Below, piece by piece: positions 35,506 through 48,500 of a DNA stretch of 64,000 nucleotides. A program made the translations under genes and the position numbers. The stretch comes from Lucinisca nassula. Its lineage: Eukaryota > Mollusca > Bivalvia > Lucinida > Lucinidae. Position 1 is the first letter of the stretch. Every line of letters starts with the position of its first letter. The stretch spans positions 67,395,396-67,459,395 of the forward strand of contig OY757026.1 of NCBI GenBank assembly GCA_963580285.1. The letters are read 5' to 3'. The notes beneath the pieces were generated by a model. The model worked only from the letters and a program-made list of their open reading frames with translations. It did not search any database and was not told the DNA's origin.

Positions 35506-38500
35506 AGTGACAGCTGACGAGGAGTGCATTCGCTTACATATTAGTGTGTTAGTGACGTCAGTTTTTCAGAAGAATAGTGCGACTGGCACTTCCTGTACTA
35601 TTTCAGTTGCTAAAGTTGCTGTGCCCGCGAGTTAATTAATAAACTGTCACTGATGTCTCAAAGGAGAAATTTCATATAGAAGAGCAAAAGAAACGCTAGT
35701 AGTTGAAGGAGACCGATTCGTCTCACAAACTCATCCCGTGACCGGGCCGGAGCAAATAAATTAGACGGCAATATTATTTTATCTTTGTGCGTACTTAGTA
35801 ACCGACTAGGCTGTGGGTCTAGTAATGAACCTGCCAGAGTGAATGATATAATCTTGAACTTTAGCAAAAAGGGTCTCATTTTCGTGGTAGGTCATAGTTT
35901 CTATGCCAAAAAGTAGGTCGTGAGAGTTATAGTTGTTGATATTGCTGGGCAGGTATCTTTGCCGAGTTTCCTCGTATCTGGGGCATGTAAAAAGGAAGTG
36001 GTGAACGCTTTCAAAGCCACCACACTGACAGGTTGGATTGGACACTATATTTTTTCTGTAGAGGTGGGAGTTTAGTGAACTGCATTCCATTCTCATTCTT
36101 GCTTGGAGAATTTGTCCCAAGCGCGAGCCCGAGTTGTAATACTTCGGGGGTTTTGTGATGTTTCTGTTGAGTCGATATTTAAACGAGGTAACTGAGGGAG
36201 CTTGCTTTACGTCTTCAGACAGAGCATTCCAAGCACGTATTGTAGAAGGGAAAAATGAGTTGTAAAACAAGTTTGTATTGGCTTGAAGAGTTCGAATATC
36301 CGTTGAATTTCTAAAGTTGTATGAAGTGCTCTCACTAACTAGGGGTGGAATAAGATCTGAGAGGTAACTTGGCGTGAAACCGTTCATTATTTTATAAAAG
36401 ATAACGAGTTTATGTTTGTCTCTCCGACTTTGGAGGGATTCCCATCCTAGATCTGAGAGCATCTTATCAATACTACATAACTTGGTTGCCCCAGTGATGA
36501 TCCTTGCAGCTTCGGTGTGAATTGAGTCTAGTTGCTTTTTGGTCTGTGTTGAGCAGTTGTCCCAAACTGAGTCGCAGTACTCCAGCAATGGTCTTATAAA
36601 AGCTATGTAGGTTCTTTCCAGAGCTTTACGACTGACTCTAAATTTTAGAGCTCTCATAAGGTTAAGTCTAGTCCAGGCTTTCTTAGCAATGTTTTCGATA
36701 TGGGTTGACCATGTACATGTGCTTGTAAACGTAAGACCTAGGTGCTTATGTGTAGTTGTGTCTTTTATAGTGACATCGTTGAACCAAAGCGGAGGGTGGT
36801 AGGGTAGATTCATTTTCCTAGAAACAGTCATGGATAATGTTTTGCTTGCATTGAAATCGACAAGCCAATTTTGGGCCCAGTTACTTACAGATTGTAAGTC
36901 AGTGTTTAAGAGATCTGCAGCTCTTTGAGGGGCATCGACTATAACGTATAGACTTGTGTCATCTGCGAACAGTCGGACTGAGCAGCCTATATCATTGACA
37001 ATGTCATTGATATACAGTAGAAATAGAAGGGGGCCAAGGATTGATCCCTGGGGCACGCCTGCGTTTACTATGGACCAATCGGATGACTGCCCATTCAGAA
37101 CGACGCGTTGCTTTCGTCCAGTGAGATAACTAGAGAACCAGCGAGTTATTTTTCCTGAGCAGCCTATACCTGATAGCTTATGAAGTAAACCTCTGTGCCA
37201 GACTCTGTCAAAGGCCTTACTGATGTCGCAGAATACGGCCCTGACTTCCTTACCATTGTCTACGGCTTCACAAAAGGCATGATAAATATGCAATAGTTGA
37301 TAGACAGTTGAGTCACCTTGAACAAACCCGGATTGGAATGGGGTGAGAATTTGGTTTTCCATGATATAGTTATACAGATACTTGTGAATACAACGTTCCA
37401 TCGTTTTTCCCATTTGACTCAGAAGTGTAATTGGCCTATAGTTTGATGGAATTGATTTATCGTCTTTCTTGTAAATCGGAGTAACGTTACCATATTTCCA
37501 GGGCTCAGGAAAGTAACATTGGCCCAAGGAGTGGTTAAATATAATAGAGAGAGGTTCTGCGATGAGAGTAGCTCCTTCTTTTAGGAGTCGTGGACTAATT
37601 AAATCTGGACCGCAGGCTTTATTTACATTGAGATTTGATAAGACATCCTTAACGTCCTCAGCTAAAATAGTTATGGTTCTAATGGTGTGTTGAACAAGCG
37701 GCAGCTGGGGTAATGGCCTGTTATCATCTATCAATGTTGACTGAGATGCAAAGTAATTATTAAGCATATTGGCTGTTTGGAGATCGTTTTCTGCACACTC
37801 ATTATTCATAAATAGTGTGGGTATGGTATTTGATTTTTTCCCTAAATTTAGAAGTTGCTTAGATGTTTTATAAAAGAGCCTAGTGTCCGTTGTTTCACAC
37901 GATAGTAGACGGTCAAGTTTTTCGTAATATTCTTTCTTGGATTTTCTTATTTCGTTAACTATTTTGTTACGGAGACATTTATATTTCTCCCAGAGATGGA
38001 TATTGTTTGTTCTATTATGTTTTCTATAGGTACGTTTTCTTTGGCGGATGAGGCTTTTAATATGGCAGGTTATCCAGGGGTGGTCCAAAGGCCTGATTGT
38101 AACAGTTTTGTTGGGTATACTTTCACTTGCTGCAGAAAGTATAGCAGTAGAAATGTCTTTAACGTTTTCATCAATGTCTACGGTTGAGTTAAGCTTGTCA
38201 ATTAGGTTTTGTCGGGAAAGTATTGCTCGAAACTTATCAAAGTCTGCCAGCTTATAGTTCCATATCTTTCTTTTAAACGTTTTGACAGTTGGACGTATGA
38301 ATTTTAAGAGGACTATTGTCGGGCAATGATACCTAACTTGGTCTGGTATGAAGGGATCTACTACACCACTCATTAAGACATTAGATTTGTTACGTACTAA
38401 AATTAGGTCGATAATGGAAGAGGAGCTTTCAGTAAAGTGAGTGGGTTTCTTTATTACTTGCACCAAGCTGTATTGTAAGACTAGTTCTGTCATTTTGTTG

Positions 38501-41500
38501 CTATTTGCCTTGGTCATATCGAAATTAAAATCCCCTAGAATAATGATATCCAGTACATTTGTATTAAATGCCCTATCAACGCTTTCGCTTATGCGATCGA
38601 AATACTCTGAATTACTGTTGGGTGGTCTGTAAAATCCACCAATAAGTATTTTTTTCTTTTTCATAACAAGTTCAATCCATAAAGCCTCGAGCCCTCTGAC
38701 TTCTAGATCGCTCCTGCGCTTACATAAAAAAGTTTCTCGGACATAAATTACAACTCCGCCTCCAGGACGATCTCGCCTGTCTGCTCTGAAAGGTGGTGAG
38801 AAGTTTTCAATATGGATAGATTCATCTTTTACGTCTGGTTTAAGCCAGCTTTCAGAGAAGACAAGCACGTCGTATGCTTCTGCCTCGGCTTCAATTAAAT
38901 CGTGCTTTGGCAGGATGCTCTGAACATTTAAGTGGAGTATACTAAGGTGGTTAGATAGCGTATCAATGGATACGTCGAGATTATTAAAACTGGCACTAGC
39001 AGAGCCCACGACAGAATCTGGACCGGGATTAGTTTCAATATCACCACTCAAAAGAACAAGAGAGAAAATTTCTGTTCTTAACTATAGGCTGTGGTACTCG
39101 TTAGAACCGCCTCGTCGAGGCGGTTCTAACGAGTACCCACAACCTATACTTTGAGCAGAAATGTGAAAATTATCACAATTTTTCATCATAAAATTTTCAT
39201 TTTTTTCGGCGATAAAGGTGGAAATGTATTTGTATAGGCGTGTTTGCGTAATGTATAGCGCAATTAGGGACAATACAAATTGTGATTACGCATACAAAAA
39301 GATTTCCAAGCTGCCCTGTTTTTTGCTAAATCTTTTTGCATTGCATAATATGTCCTTACCCAAGTAAAATGGCGTTTCTTCGGCTTTACTATTTTCATCT
39401 ATAAAACTGGTACCAAGTGTATACATTGGCGTGGAACCAGCACCATGGAGGGCATTGGCAATTATGAACACAATTAAATAGTTCTTTATTGAAGATCCCG
39501 AGTTTCCGGAGACACAAACGTCAGTCCCGTTCTTGGCACTGCAAACATTTTCAAAGTCTGTTAGATCTGAAATTAGTTTAAAAATAGATTCATAAGAATG
39601 TTGTGGAGCCAACCCGAACTTCCGCTATTAAGACCACCTAAAATTAAGTCAAATAATGCTTTTAAAAGCATATTTAGAAGGTTTTTTGTTTGTTTGATTT
39701 GAGGTTTAACGTCCCCGTCAACACTGTAAAGGTCATTTTGGAGACGTTGCTTCCGATTTTGTGGGACTTTTACCCGACATTGAGATGAAATGACATCTCA
39801 AGCCCTGTCGCCCAATGAAACCAATATGGTTTATAAGCATGGACGGTCCAACTCATGCGCACCGCTTTGCCTGGGCAGGCTTAGATCCTTTAAGCGGTTT
39901 ACTAGTACTCGTGTGCGGGTCGGATTCAGCTCTGCGTGGAAGCATCATGCAGCCCATATACTTCTTCAAGCCCCGATATTTAGAAGGTAACAGGTACATT
40001 TTCTTCTTTTCTACATCCAGTATTCTCTTGTGGTGGACAACCTTTGGGACTGTTCAAAAGTGGTCTTAAAGACTACAATTAAGAAAAACTATGCTTTTAA
40101 AAGCATATTTAGAAGGTTACAGGTACAATTTCTTCTTTATATCCAGTGTTCTCTAGTGGGAGACCACCTTTGGGACTGTTCAAAAGTGGTCTTAAAGACC
40201 ACTTTTGAACAGGCCCACAGGTGGTCTTAATATAGAAATTTTACTGTGTTATACTGATACGAGCCTTTCGAGTTGGGATTTCGAAGAAGGATAAAGCTTT
40301 CGAGTATCCCCGGATTATTCTCGCTTGCTCTAAGCATGCCCGATATATGAGTCTGATTTTCCGTTCGTTTGCCTGTTCGTTCGTCAAGCTGTCAACACTT
40401 GCGACCAATTAATTTCATGTAAGAGTCCATTTCCCAAGAACTATAAGAGTCTCGTTAATGATGCTAGGTACAAACTGGCGTCCAGTAATGCAAGCGTCCA
40501 AATTTGACCTTGACATACCTTTCTATGGTTCACCGACTCAGTGAAATTTTCCGCGCTAAGTAGGACTCTTGTCTTTTATGGCAAGAATGAAATGTCTGAG
40601 CACAACGTGCGCTGATTACAACGAATACGATAATTTAAAAGCAAAATATCTTGCTTAACATATCGTAATCGCGAAAGGACTTGCTAGTGTGATAACGCTC
40701 TTTCTTTTCCACGCAGACATTTTCGTACGTACTGCAGTTGGGCGAATGGGTTGTAAGTAACAATTGGAGATTTGTTTGTTTGGAGTTTATCGGTCCGGCC
40801 AACACTATTTGGGGGCATACCTGGCCGGTCCCAACAAGAGCACATTTTTACTGAGCAGGCTTCTCATAAGCGGTTAACCAGTACCGTGCGCATTCTTTTG
40901 GCCACAACAGACACCTGCCCTACCATGGATTAGAGAAAGCAGATAAATTCTTCTTGCACACCAGACAAGGAAATCCGTGATTTTACCCTGGGATAGACAT
41001 TTATGTTCTGACCCTGATGTTCCAACCCAGGCAACTAACATAAATGCGCTTCAATTCTATTCAACTGTCGGAACTACTTCCGCACTACTTTTATTTTGTA
41101 AACAATATACATGTGCGAGCTGTCAAAACTAACCGGAGGTGTTGTGCAAGAAAAAGAATCCAATATGGGATTCTGCATCTACAACAGAACCCCATATTAG
41201 ATTCTTATAATGTTCAATCTCAGCGAAAGAATGTAGACTACACCATCATGTGAACAAGTCCATGAAATGAACACCCCCAAACCCTATCTTATATAGAGAA
41301 AACTGGAGTTTACGGTGGTATAGATTATTTGTCGTATTTCTGCTCCAAGACATATGTTGAAGTCAACGAGGCGGTTCCAACGAGCACCCACAACCTATGA
41401 CTGCAGCATTTGTAAGAAAAATATCAAAACAATTCATCAGAAAAGCAGCCATTTTGGAGATGAGAAAAAAGCATATATGTCTCACGCGTGCGTGTTATCG

Positions 41501-42562
41501 TTTTGCCTTTTCTTTCTTTCTTTTTTTCTTTCTTTCTTTCTTTCTTTGCAGTAATTATGTTCTTACGCTAGGGGTCTTTAACCTGCACAGGGCATGATTC
41601 TCCTTGTACAGTGGGTCTCCAGTTAACGTCCCTATCCGTTATGACATTCATCCCTGCAAATGATGCCACCGGAGCGTGTTCGGACACCGAAATTTTATCG
41701 CCGCTGCCGGGGATCGAATCCGGAACCTCTCGCATCAGATGCAAGTGCACTAACCACTGAACAATCACGCTTGTTGGCAGATATTGCGCCCACGATCTTC
41801 TGAAAAATTGTCAGACGCAGATCCGACTCAACTACAAAGGCCGGCACTAGGTCTAAATAATAAGTATAAGTAGTCTTTACCTGAGCCTTTGTAGTTATAA
41901 AGTCCTGTGGCAAAGTGTGGAATTGCAAAGACAAATGACCCAATGCCAAGAACGAGTATTCCAATTCCGATAATTTTCGGCTTATTTCGTTGTCCTCCGT
42001 AATAGCTGATGACGAGAACGAGGAAAAACGCCAGAAAGTCGTTTGAGCTGGCAATGAGGCCCGACCTTGAACTTGGTAGGTCAAATCGCTTCTCTAGAGT
42101 AGTGATGACGGCGTTGATAACGCCGTTGACGATAAATCCCTGGAAACATAGAAAGTCAAATTTCAATCACAGATTGTTGGGGCCTGGACTCAGACGAGTG
42201 ATCATGGGCCTAGCTGACCTCTTAAAATTCGTTTTTGCACAGTCTGTCCAAAGTTAAAGATGGCTGAACAATGAACACTATCCCAACATGTTCAAAAAGT
42301 TTATTCAGGTCTGGAAAGCTACAAAATAAACGTAGTTTGATGGCTATAAAAAAGCAGGCACACGTCGTTAAGGCAACGTCATGACGTTGTACCGACATTG
42401 ATATGACGCCACAATTACTTCATGTTCCTGCTGGGAATGCCCCTTTTCGAAAAGGGGCATTATAGCTGGTAAACCATCAAAACTACTTTTATTTATTAGC
42501 TTACTAGACATGAATACGCTTTCTGAACAGGTTAGGCTAGTGTTCAGCCATATCAAGTGTTC

Positions 42563-42595
<33 letters not shown>

Positions 42596-45500
42596 ATTTC
42601 AAAAGGTCAGTTGTGCCCATGATCACTCACCTGAGTCCATGTCGGCAGTATGTCTGATTTCAATAATTATTATTGCTCAAACACCGATTGCCCGTTTATT
42701 CTTGTTGTTTTGATAATATACGTTCCCCCTTCAAGCTGTCAATAACTTGATATCGCGTATAGTTGTTCATACTTCGAAAGGTATATTATACTTTTATTAA
42801 TCAAATAATTTCGTATTGGCCCAGTCACAGGTCCGAGGTCTTCTGTTTTGGCACGAGGCCAAAGGCCGAGGCCAATACAGCTGACCGAGGACCTGTAACT
42901 TGGCCAATACGAAATTACTTGATTAATGACAATTTTATTAATTGACGCAATTAAAAACATGATTTATTATTTTTGAATATTGGTTGCCCTGGTGTAATAC
43001 AGGATAATCAATTAATAGATTATTTTATACATAGCAGTGAAATCACAAATAAAAGTGATATTTTCACACTGTGAACATACAAACGATATTTTCACAGTGT
43101 GGAAAATAACATGACCTTGTTATTTTCACAGTAGCAGCCCAGACTACCTTTATGGCCAAAAGTCATATATTTTCTTCCGATTAATTCTGTAAAATACCTT
43201 GCAGAAGCATTGTTTCAACTGTAAAAAATGCTGTATTAAAAATTGCGATCCGTTTATGGTTTGCAACTGACAGTTGTGACGTCATAGCCACGTCAAAAAG
43301 TGTGACGTAAGATCCGATTAATCATTTACAGTAAGTATCTTAAAATTTCATCAAATAAAAAGACAATTTATTTTCTCGATAAATAAATAAATAGAGATAA
43401 TTTACTTTTAGTTGATGAATAACAAAAATAATTCATCTCGTGTGTTGAAAACATCAGAATTTGCACTCGTGCTTCGCACTCATGAAAATATATTTTCAAC
43501 ACACTCGATGAAATATTTTTGTTATTCATCTCCAAAAAGTAAATTATCTCTATTTATTTCAAAAGAACAAATTTCTAATACGCATACATGTAGCAGTTAT
43601 TCTTTATTCATGTTTTTTTTTTTTTTTTTTTATTGGCAGTGATACATTTAATATGCTCATACAATGTGCCATCTTTGGACAGAAAAAACACCTATTAGTA
43701 ATTTCCCCCGCCCATCGGGGCTTGAAAAAATATATTGGGCTGCACGATGCCTCCACGGAGAGTTAAAACCGACCGCACATGAGTACTGGTAAACCGCTTA
43801 GAGAATCCAAGTCTTCCCAGGCAAAGTGGTGCGAGTTGGACCGTCCTTACACATAAACCCATTTGGTTTGTTTGCCTGGCAGGGCTTTAGATGTAATTTT
43901 ATCGCAATGTCGGGAAAAAGGCCCACATAGGGTTGACGGGGACATAAACTTTCAATTCAAACAAACAAAAACCTATTAGATTTATGTGACGAGGGTTCTT
44001 TTATTTGGTCAGTGTATAATGATACATGCATATACAGGTACGCAAGTACTGGTATATAATAATTATATAATCATGTAGCTTAAAGTAATGATTTTTTATC
44101 TGAAATAAAAGAAAAAAACTCTTGAGGCCTTTCAGAGCGACTACTTTTGCCTTCATCACGAAAACACGCTTATATAATTTTGACCCCCTTGAACCCCACT
44201 TTTTTATAGCAAAACTGGGGTTTACTGGGGTGAACCTTATTTTCCTTATTTCTGATCTAAGATAAAAATTGTGGGTACTCGTTAGAACCGCCTCAATGAG
44301 GCGGTTCTAACGAGTATCCACCGTCTATATTGTGGCGGTTCTAACGAGTACCCACAATCTATATTTTGAGCAGAAGAAAGAAAAATATCACAATTTTTCA
44401 TCTTAAAATTTTCAATGTTTCGGCAATAAACTTTACAATGCATATATATAGGTGTGTTTTCGTAATGAAAGTAGGCAAACACTGGTGATGTTGACCCGTA
44501 AAATGACAATCAAAACAATGTTCGTATGCTTTGTTGTCTGCTGGGTACTAATAGGAGCAGTTTTATCAAGGTCGATATTCGGTGGCGATTCCCCCATTTT
44601 GGAAAATCATTAAAATTAGCTATTGTTTTCTCATATGATGTTGTAAACGCCGTTACTGTCAGTTTTTGTTTGTTTGTTTGATTTGAGTTTTAACGTCCCC
44701 GTCAAGACTGTAAAGGTCAGTTTGGAGACGATGCTTCCAGTTGTGTGGGACTTTTACCCGACATTGAGATGACATGAAATCTCAAGCCATGACGCCCAAA
44801 TGAAACCAATAGGGTTTATAAGCATGGGCGGTCCGTGTAACGAGATGGAATAGGAAACTTCTATGGTGCTTAAGCACATATAAATTATTTTAGTAGGTAT
44901 ATGGCAAGGCGGTGCGAGTGAAATATTTTAGGTGAAACACGGTAGGCAAAATGTGCTTCTCCATGCACAAGTCATGCACATATCATACGATGTATGCATG
45001 AGTGGTTTGTGGAGATTTTTTACCATACAGTTGGCCGCTATAAGGCTGGCTTTTATAAAATTTGCCTAAAAATCGCCAACCGCCAAATTGTGCCATATAT
45101 AATTTTCATTCCAGTCACGATGTTGTGTGTGTTCGTTTTGACGGGAGTTATTGCATTGCTTTATCGGGAAGTTTCATCATTTTTTCCATAGGGGAAATAC
45201 TATTTTAACGCAAATCAATTATCTACTCGATTTTTGCTATATGGCTATGATTGTGGACGGTATCTTCACTTTGCCACGAGTTTAGCGAGCTGACATGAGT
45301 ATGCATGATTTTCCGGTAGTATTCATAGCTATAAAAACCCTGAAAAAACGAACATTATTCAGCAGCAGGTCAAGTGCGAATAAATGCACACAACATAGTG
45401 GCGGGACAGAAAATGAATATAGAACGGCACAACGATGTGTGGTGACCTGCTGCTCCCTGCCAGATAGGAACAGGTACTGGTGCGACGCTGTCGGTTTAGT

Positions 45501-48500
45501 GTCCAGCAAGGGCGGACAGACCCAATAACAGACCGTCGAGACCATATTAGACAGGTTGTGGAAAACAACCTGAATTCGATTCAAACGAAGAAGTTACCGG
45601 GACTTCAAGTTCTTATTAATACAAATCGATAAATAATAAAAATCAACTTGTGGTCGACAACAAGGCCGACAAACTATAGTTTATCAACGACCTTTGAGAG
45701 TTCAACGTTCAAGCGTGGCAAGACTATTCCATGTTTTAGGGAAAGCAGGTTTCGCATGTCTTTTTTCACGGGATTTTAAAAATATAAATGAGTGTTTTGA
45801 TAATGCCAGTATGTAGAAGTCGTGGTCAAGTGATTAGTATGATGCAGTACGAATCTCATTTAAACTATATCGACCAATGTAAAATCCCAGCTGAAGGCGA
45901 CTTACCTAAAACACGGACTAACCCAAAATAAAAAGTGCAGTCACGTCTCACTGCGTTTTGAAAGACTATAGTTTGCAGCAGTGTGAGAGAAGTGGTTCAC
46001 CCTAAGTGAACGTATAATCTGGCCAGTCGCGTTTTTGTGTTGTTTCTTTTTCTTATTTTTTGTTGTGTTTGTTATTTGCTTCTGTAGACACTCATGTCAC
46101 CCCGGTCCGAGCACAGAACATTGTTTTGCTTTCTGGACGGACGTCGTGAGTGGGCTATAGAAGCAAATAAATGTGATTTTTTGTATTAGTATTGTTGTAT
46201 ATAGATACTGTCACGTCATTCATTTGATATCTTTCTTGTGCCTTACCCCATAGATGCCCGTACACCTGTCAGAAATCACACTCGGTTGTCTTGTCAGCAT
46301 GGGGGGTTGCGAGACGCCGTAAACCCACATGTAACAGTCCGACACTCGCACCGCTTTGCCTGGGCAGGCTTAGATCCTCTGAGCGGTTTACCAGTACTCG
46401 TGTGCGGGTCGGTTTCAGCTCTGCGCGAAGTATCATGCAGCCCATCTATTTCTCCTAGCCCCGATGGGCGGGGACGAAATTTACCGCCAGTAAAAACACT
46501 AAAGAAAGGAACATTTTTTTGTTGTTGTTTTGTTTGGTGTTTTTGTTTGAATTTAGGTTTTACGCCCCGTCAGCACTATTTAGGTCATTTTGGAGACGTT
46601 GCTCCCAATTTTGTGGCACTTTTACAAGACAACTGTCCGGCATCACGAGGCTTGACGAGTGACCAACTGATGCCGGACAGTGATTCCGATTGACCGATTT
46701 TTCTACCTATCCCTCACACCCATCTTTTGCTTGTATATCTTTAAGTACTGAGAGTTTTTTTTATATATATATAACGCAGTCACTTCGATTGTCGACGTCC
46801 TCCATATTTATGACCGTAATGCGGCTTTTTGACGTCACTGTATTTGCAGTGACGTCAAACTTAATGACAGCGTTTATGACGTCATTTTCAACCAGTGCCC
46901 ATCAAATACGTGAAAATTCTCGAGTTTTATCCTATCCCTTGATAGGATAACCTGAGTAGGATAAAAATTTCTATCCCAGGGTTACGTCTAGGTCTTAGCC
47001 TACTTACATGGTGTAAGAATAAAATCTTAATGGGTGTGAGGGATGGATAGAAAATAAGGATCATTGAGGGTGTTCAGTATATTACGAGCTCTAGGGGCCG
47101 TTTTAGTTTTTGTTTGTTTGTTTTTATTTTGTTTGTTTTTTATTTATTGTTTTATTTCGAGCATCCATGCTATACTAATGTTTACGTCCACCTGAATGTG
47201 ATGACGTCATTTTCTAGCTATCGGTGTCATCTAAACGACAAGGCATGCGAAGTCCTACACTTCGAAAGTGCATATTATGCATAACATTTGTATCTTACCC
47301 GTATGAGGATAAGGAGGGTGAGGTAAGAGTTTCTTACCCCGTAAAATATTGCATTTCATTATTTGGCATGCAAGAAAACTAATTCTTTCTGTCTTGGTTT
47401 ACATTTTTTTCTGAAGAAATTTGTAATAATTATTTTGTTTATAAATGTTTGGTGTGGCCTATGTACATGTGTTTATTTTTTTTTTCTAAACATACCTGGA
47501 ACACGCTGAATACGCAGGTCCAGAAAACAAACCATCTAACGGAGTTGAATATTTGAATGCATCTGAAAATTAAAAAAAAAAAATAAAATAAATAAATAAA
47601 ATAAAAAATGAATGAATGAATACATAAATGGAGGGCAGACCATATCTTAGTTTTATTCAAGAAGTTAAGCCATTACAAAATACACTTATTCAAATATATC
47701 GGTAAAATTTTACCACCACAATGAATTTTTTCAGATCAATATCCTGACATTTTTCATATTTCTGCTCAAAGCCATAGCATGTGGGTACTTGTTAGAACCG
47801 TCTCGGCGAGACGGTTCTAACGAGTACCCACATTCTCTGTTTTTGAGCAGAAATAAGAACAATACTCTATACCCCTGTAAACTCCAGTTATCTTATATAC
47901 ATGTATAAGTGGGGTTTAAGGCGGTCAAAATTATAAAGGCGTGTTTTTTATGCGAAGTCAGAGAAGCCATACACGTAGCACATAGCGAAGACTCTGACAA
48001 GACTGCGCGGATGAGCAGGCTGATTTGAGTCTTCGCTAGATACACATGTTCGACGCTACAGTTTTGCTGGGCGCTGTCCATATGGGTTGTTACTATTCCG
48101 TAGTAAAATTAGGTTAGCCCCCGCCCGCTACAATGAACTTTCTTTCAACAGAAACTGACATCTGCCGTTCTTGAATCATCCGCGAAAGGGGGACCATAGA
48201 AAAGATATCATGCACGTCTTCACAAAAAGCGCTGGACTGTTTGCGAAAACTGGCTTTTTTGCATTTTGTCCTGCAAAAACTTCTAGTCTGTCTGACAAAT
48301 GCCCTGTGAATCTTAGCAAAGAAATTGAATATTCTGACAACAAATATGCCTTTGGTCCTGCAGACTGTAGAAAAGAGTTTAGTCTGTCTGGCAGATGTCT
48401 TGCATCTGACAATAGAAAAGATCAGTCTCCCCGAAAGGACGTTGCCGAAACCGATAGGTATCTTTTGTTTGTTTGTGTTGAGAATTGACGCCCCCGAAAA

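Larger units (their letters stand above)
35204..39067 (-). mobile_element. LINE-1, APE-type non-LTR retrotransposon
   Basis: A 3.86-kb insertion bounded by the target duplication ATTTCTGTT (35195-35203 and 39068-39076). The 3' end at 35204 is GTTTAAACC. The 5' end falls just before the 2A-like motif, so ORF1 and the 5' UTR are missing. The large ORF is intact. Confidence 0.9.
34854..39253 (+). mobile_element. MITE family A carrying SINE-4 and LINE-1
   Basis: CATCACGAAAACACACCTAT at the left and GGCGTGTTTGCGTAATG at the right. MITE sequence is at 34854-34916, 35157-35203 and 39068-39253, interrupted by a SINE and a LINE that each made a target duplication. Confidence 0.9.

Noticed and set aside
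45282..45584. 100-residue minus-strand frame
   Set aside because: Overlapping frames on both strands are equally open, and no motif, splice context or repeat homology is seen.
48171..48488. 105-residue frame with SLSDKCP / SLSGRCL-like repeats
   Set aside because: It overlaps a SINE-2 relative, has no domain I recognise, and codon pattern and context give no support for a gene.
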